NCBI RefSeq assembly: GCF_024346395.1
Contig: NZ_JAGQCW010000002.1
Coordinates: 124,001 to 188,000, forward strand
DNA: 64,000 bases
Reading direction: 5' to 3'
Origin: Cyanobium sp. AMD-g
Lineage (GTDB): Bacteria > Cyanobacteriota > Cyanobacteriia > PCC-6307 > Cyanobiaceae
Shown here: piece by piece, positions 63,810 to 64,000 of the stretch
How positions within the stretch are numbered: position 1 is the first letter of the stretch
How the letters are laid out: each line of letters opens with the position of its first letter
Notes under the pieces: model-generated
The model's input: the letters and a program-made list of their open reading frames with translations, nothing else
Told to the model about the DNA's origin: nothing
The model's database searches: none
Translations under genes and position numbers: made by a program

Positions 63810-64000
63810 ATGGGGAGCACTTTTGTGAAGCCTCCCTCTCGCGTGAACAGCGAAGCGACCGCCCGAGCCTGGGACGAGGCGCTGGCCGCCCTCGACCTGG
63901 CGGAGCAGCTCGAGACCCTCTGCCGCGACATGCCGCAGGTGGGCCCCGCCATCGCCCCGCCAACCTCCGCCTCGGAGCTGTTCCGGCGCATCGACCGCAA
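63810..64000 (+). CDS. Partial hypothetical gene cut by window end
   Basis: From ATG 63810 a frame runs off the end of the window with 63 codons. The product (RAWDEALAALDLAEQLETLC, ASELFRRIDR) looks helical and acidic and has good coding composition. No family recognised. Confidence 0.45.
   Translation, partial: MGSTFVKPPSRVNSEATARAWDEALAALDLAEQLETLCRDMPQVGPAIAPPTSASELFRRIDR

Noticed and set aside
59360-64000. A toxin-antitoxin or defence island
   Set aside because: The GNAT gene is not paired with an RHH/HTH antitoxin. The remaining genes show no nuclease, protease or NTPase motifs typical of defence systems.

Overview
The window is a gene-dense, very GC-rich stretch of a cyanobacterial chromosome, most likely a Cyanobium- or freshwater Synechococcus-type picocyanobacterium. 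Several genes are photosynthesis- or cyanobacteria-specific: sqdB and sqdX for sulfolipid, a Psb34-like photosystem II assembly peptide, a Ycf37-like TPR protein, a thylakoid-lumen CYP38-type cyclophilin, the NADP-type Calvin-cycle gap2, a CbiD methyltransferase and an HpsJ-like protein. I assign the group from gene content, codon use and composition only; no database search was possible.

Layout. 1-7.6 kb: asd (cut by the window edge), then the proteostasis run tig-clpP-clpX, an LRAT-like protein and dnaX. 7.7-16.1 kb: a family 2 glycosyltransferase and a SpoIID/LytB protein on the minus strand, rpmI-rplT, a Ycf37-like protein, thiG, psb34, and the sulfolipid pair sqdB-sqdX. 16.1-21.8 kb: a minus-strand block with PBP2 (mrdA), two conserved hypotheticals, guaA and cbiD. 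21.9-30 kb: a photorespiratory-type aminotransferase, small exported proteins, tRNA-Gly(CCC), a cluster of tiny orphan genes, an AbrB-type membrane protein, an SNF2 helicase facing an HNH nuclease, and an NAD-dependent epimerase-like protein. 30-38 kb: pdxA, accB-efp, the lumenal cyclophilin with thiL, gap2, murC-murB and ybaB. 38-45.4 kb: rsgA, a TusA-like protein, dnaJ and grpE on the minus strand, then the type IV pilus operon pilB-pilT-pilC. 45.4-59.4 kb: an HI0933-type flavoprotein head-to-head with a Dus tRNA dihydrouridine synthase, a glycine-rich RRM protein, argH, an RsbU-like phosphatase, ftsY, nusB, a DUF502 protein, an HpsJ-like protein, queG, a TPR protein and a second-type gyrA.

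From about 59.4 kb to the end the character changes. Genes are smaller and more loosely spaced (GNAT, two SnoaL-like proteins, a cysteine-rich exported protein of unknown function). At least two genes are decayed: a GAP/Sap-family membrane protein and a TPR protein. This looks like an accessory or eroding segment, although no integrase, transposase, phage gene or CRISPR array is visible.

No clearly new multi-gene system is evident. The points most worth checking are the divergent SNF2-helicase/HNH pair, the LRAT-like protein beside clpX, a probable one-base frameshift in the N-terminus of pilB together with its extra C-terminal zinc ribbon, the cbiD start problem, the atypical GyrA, and the accessory block.
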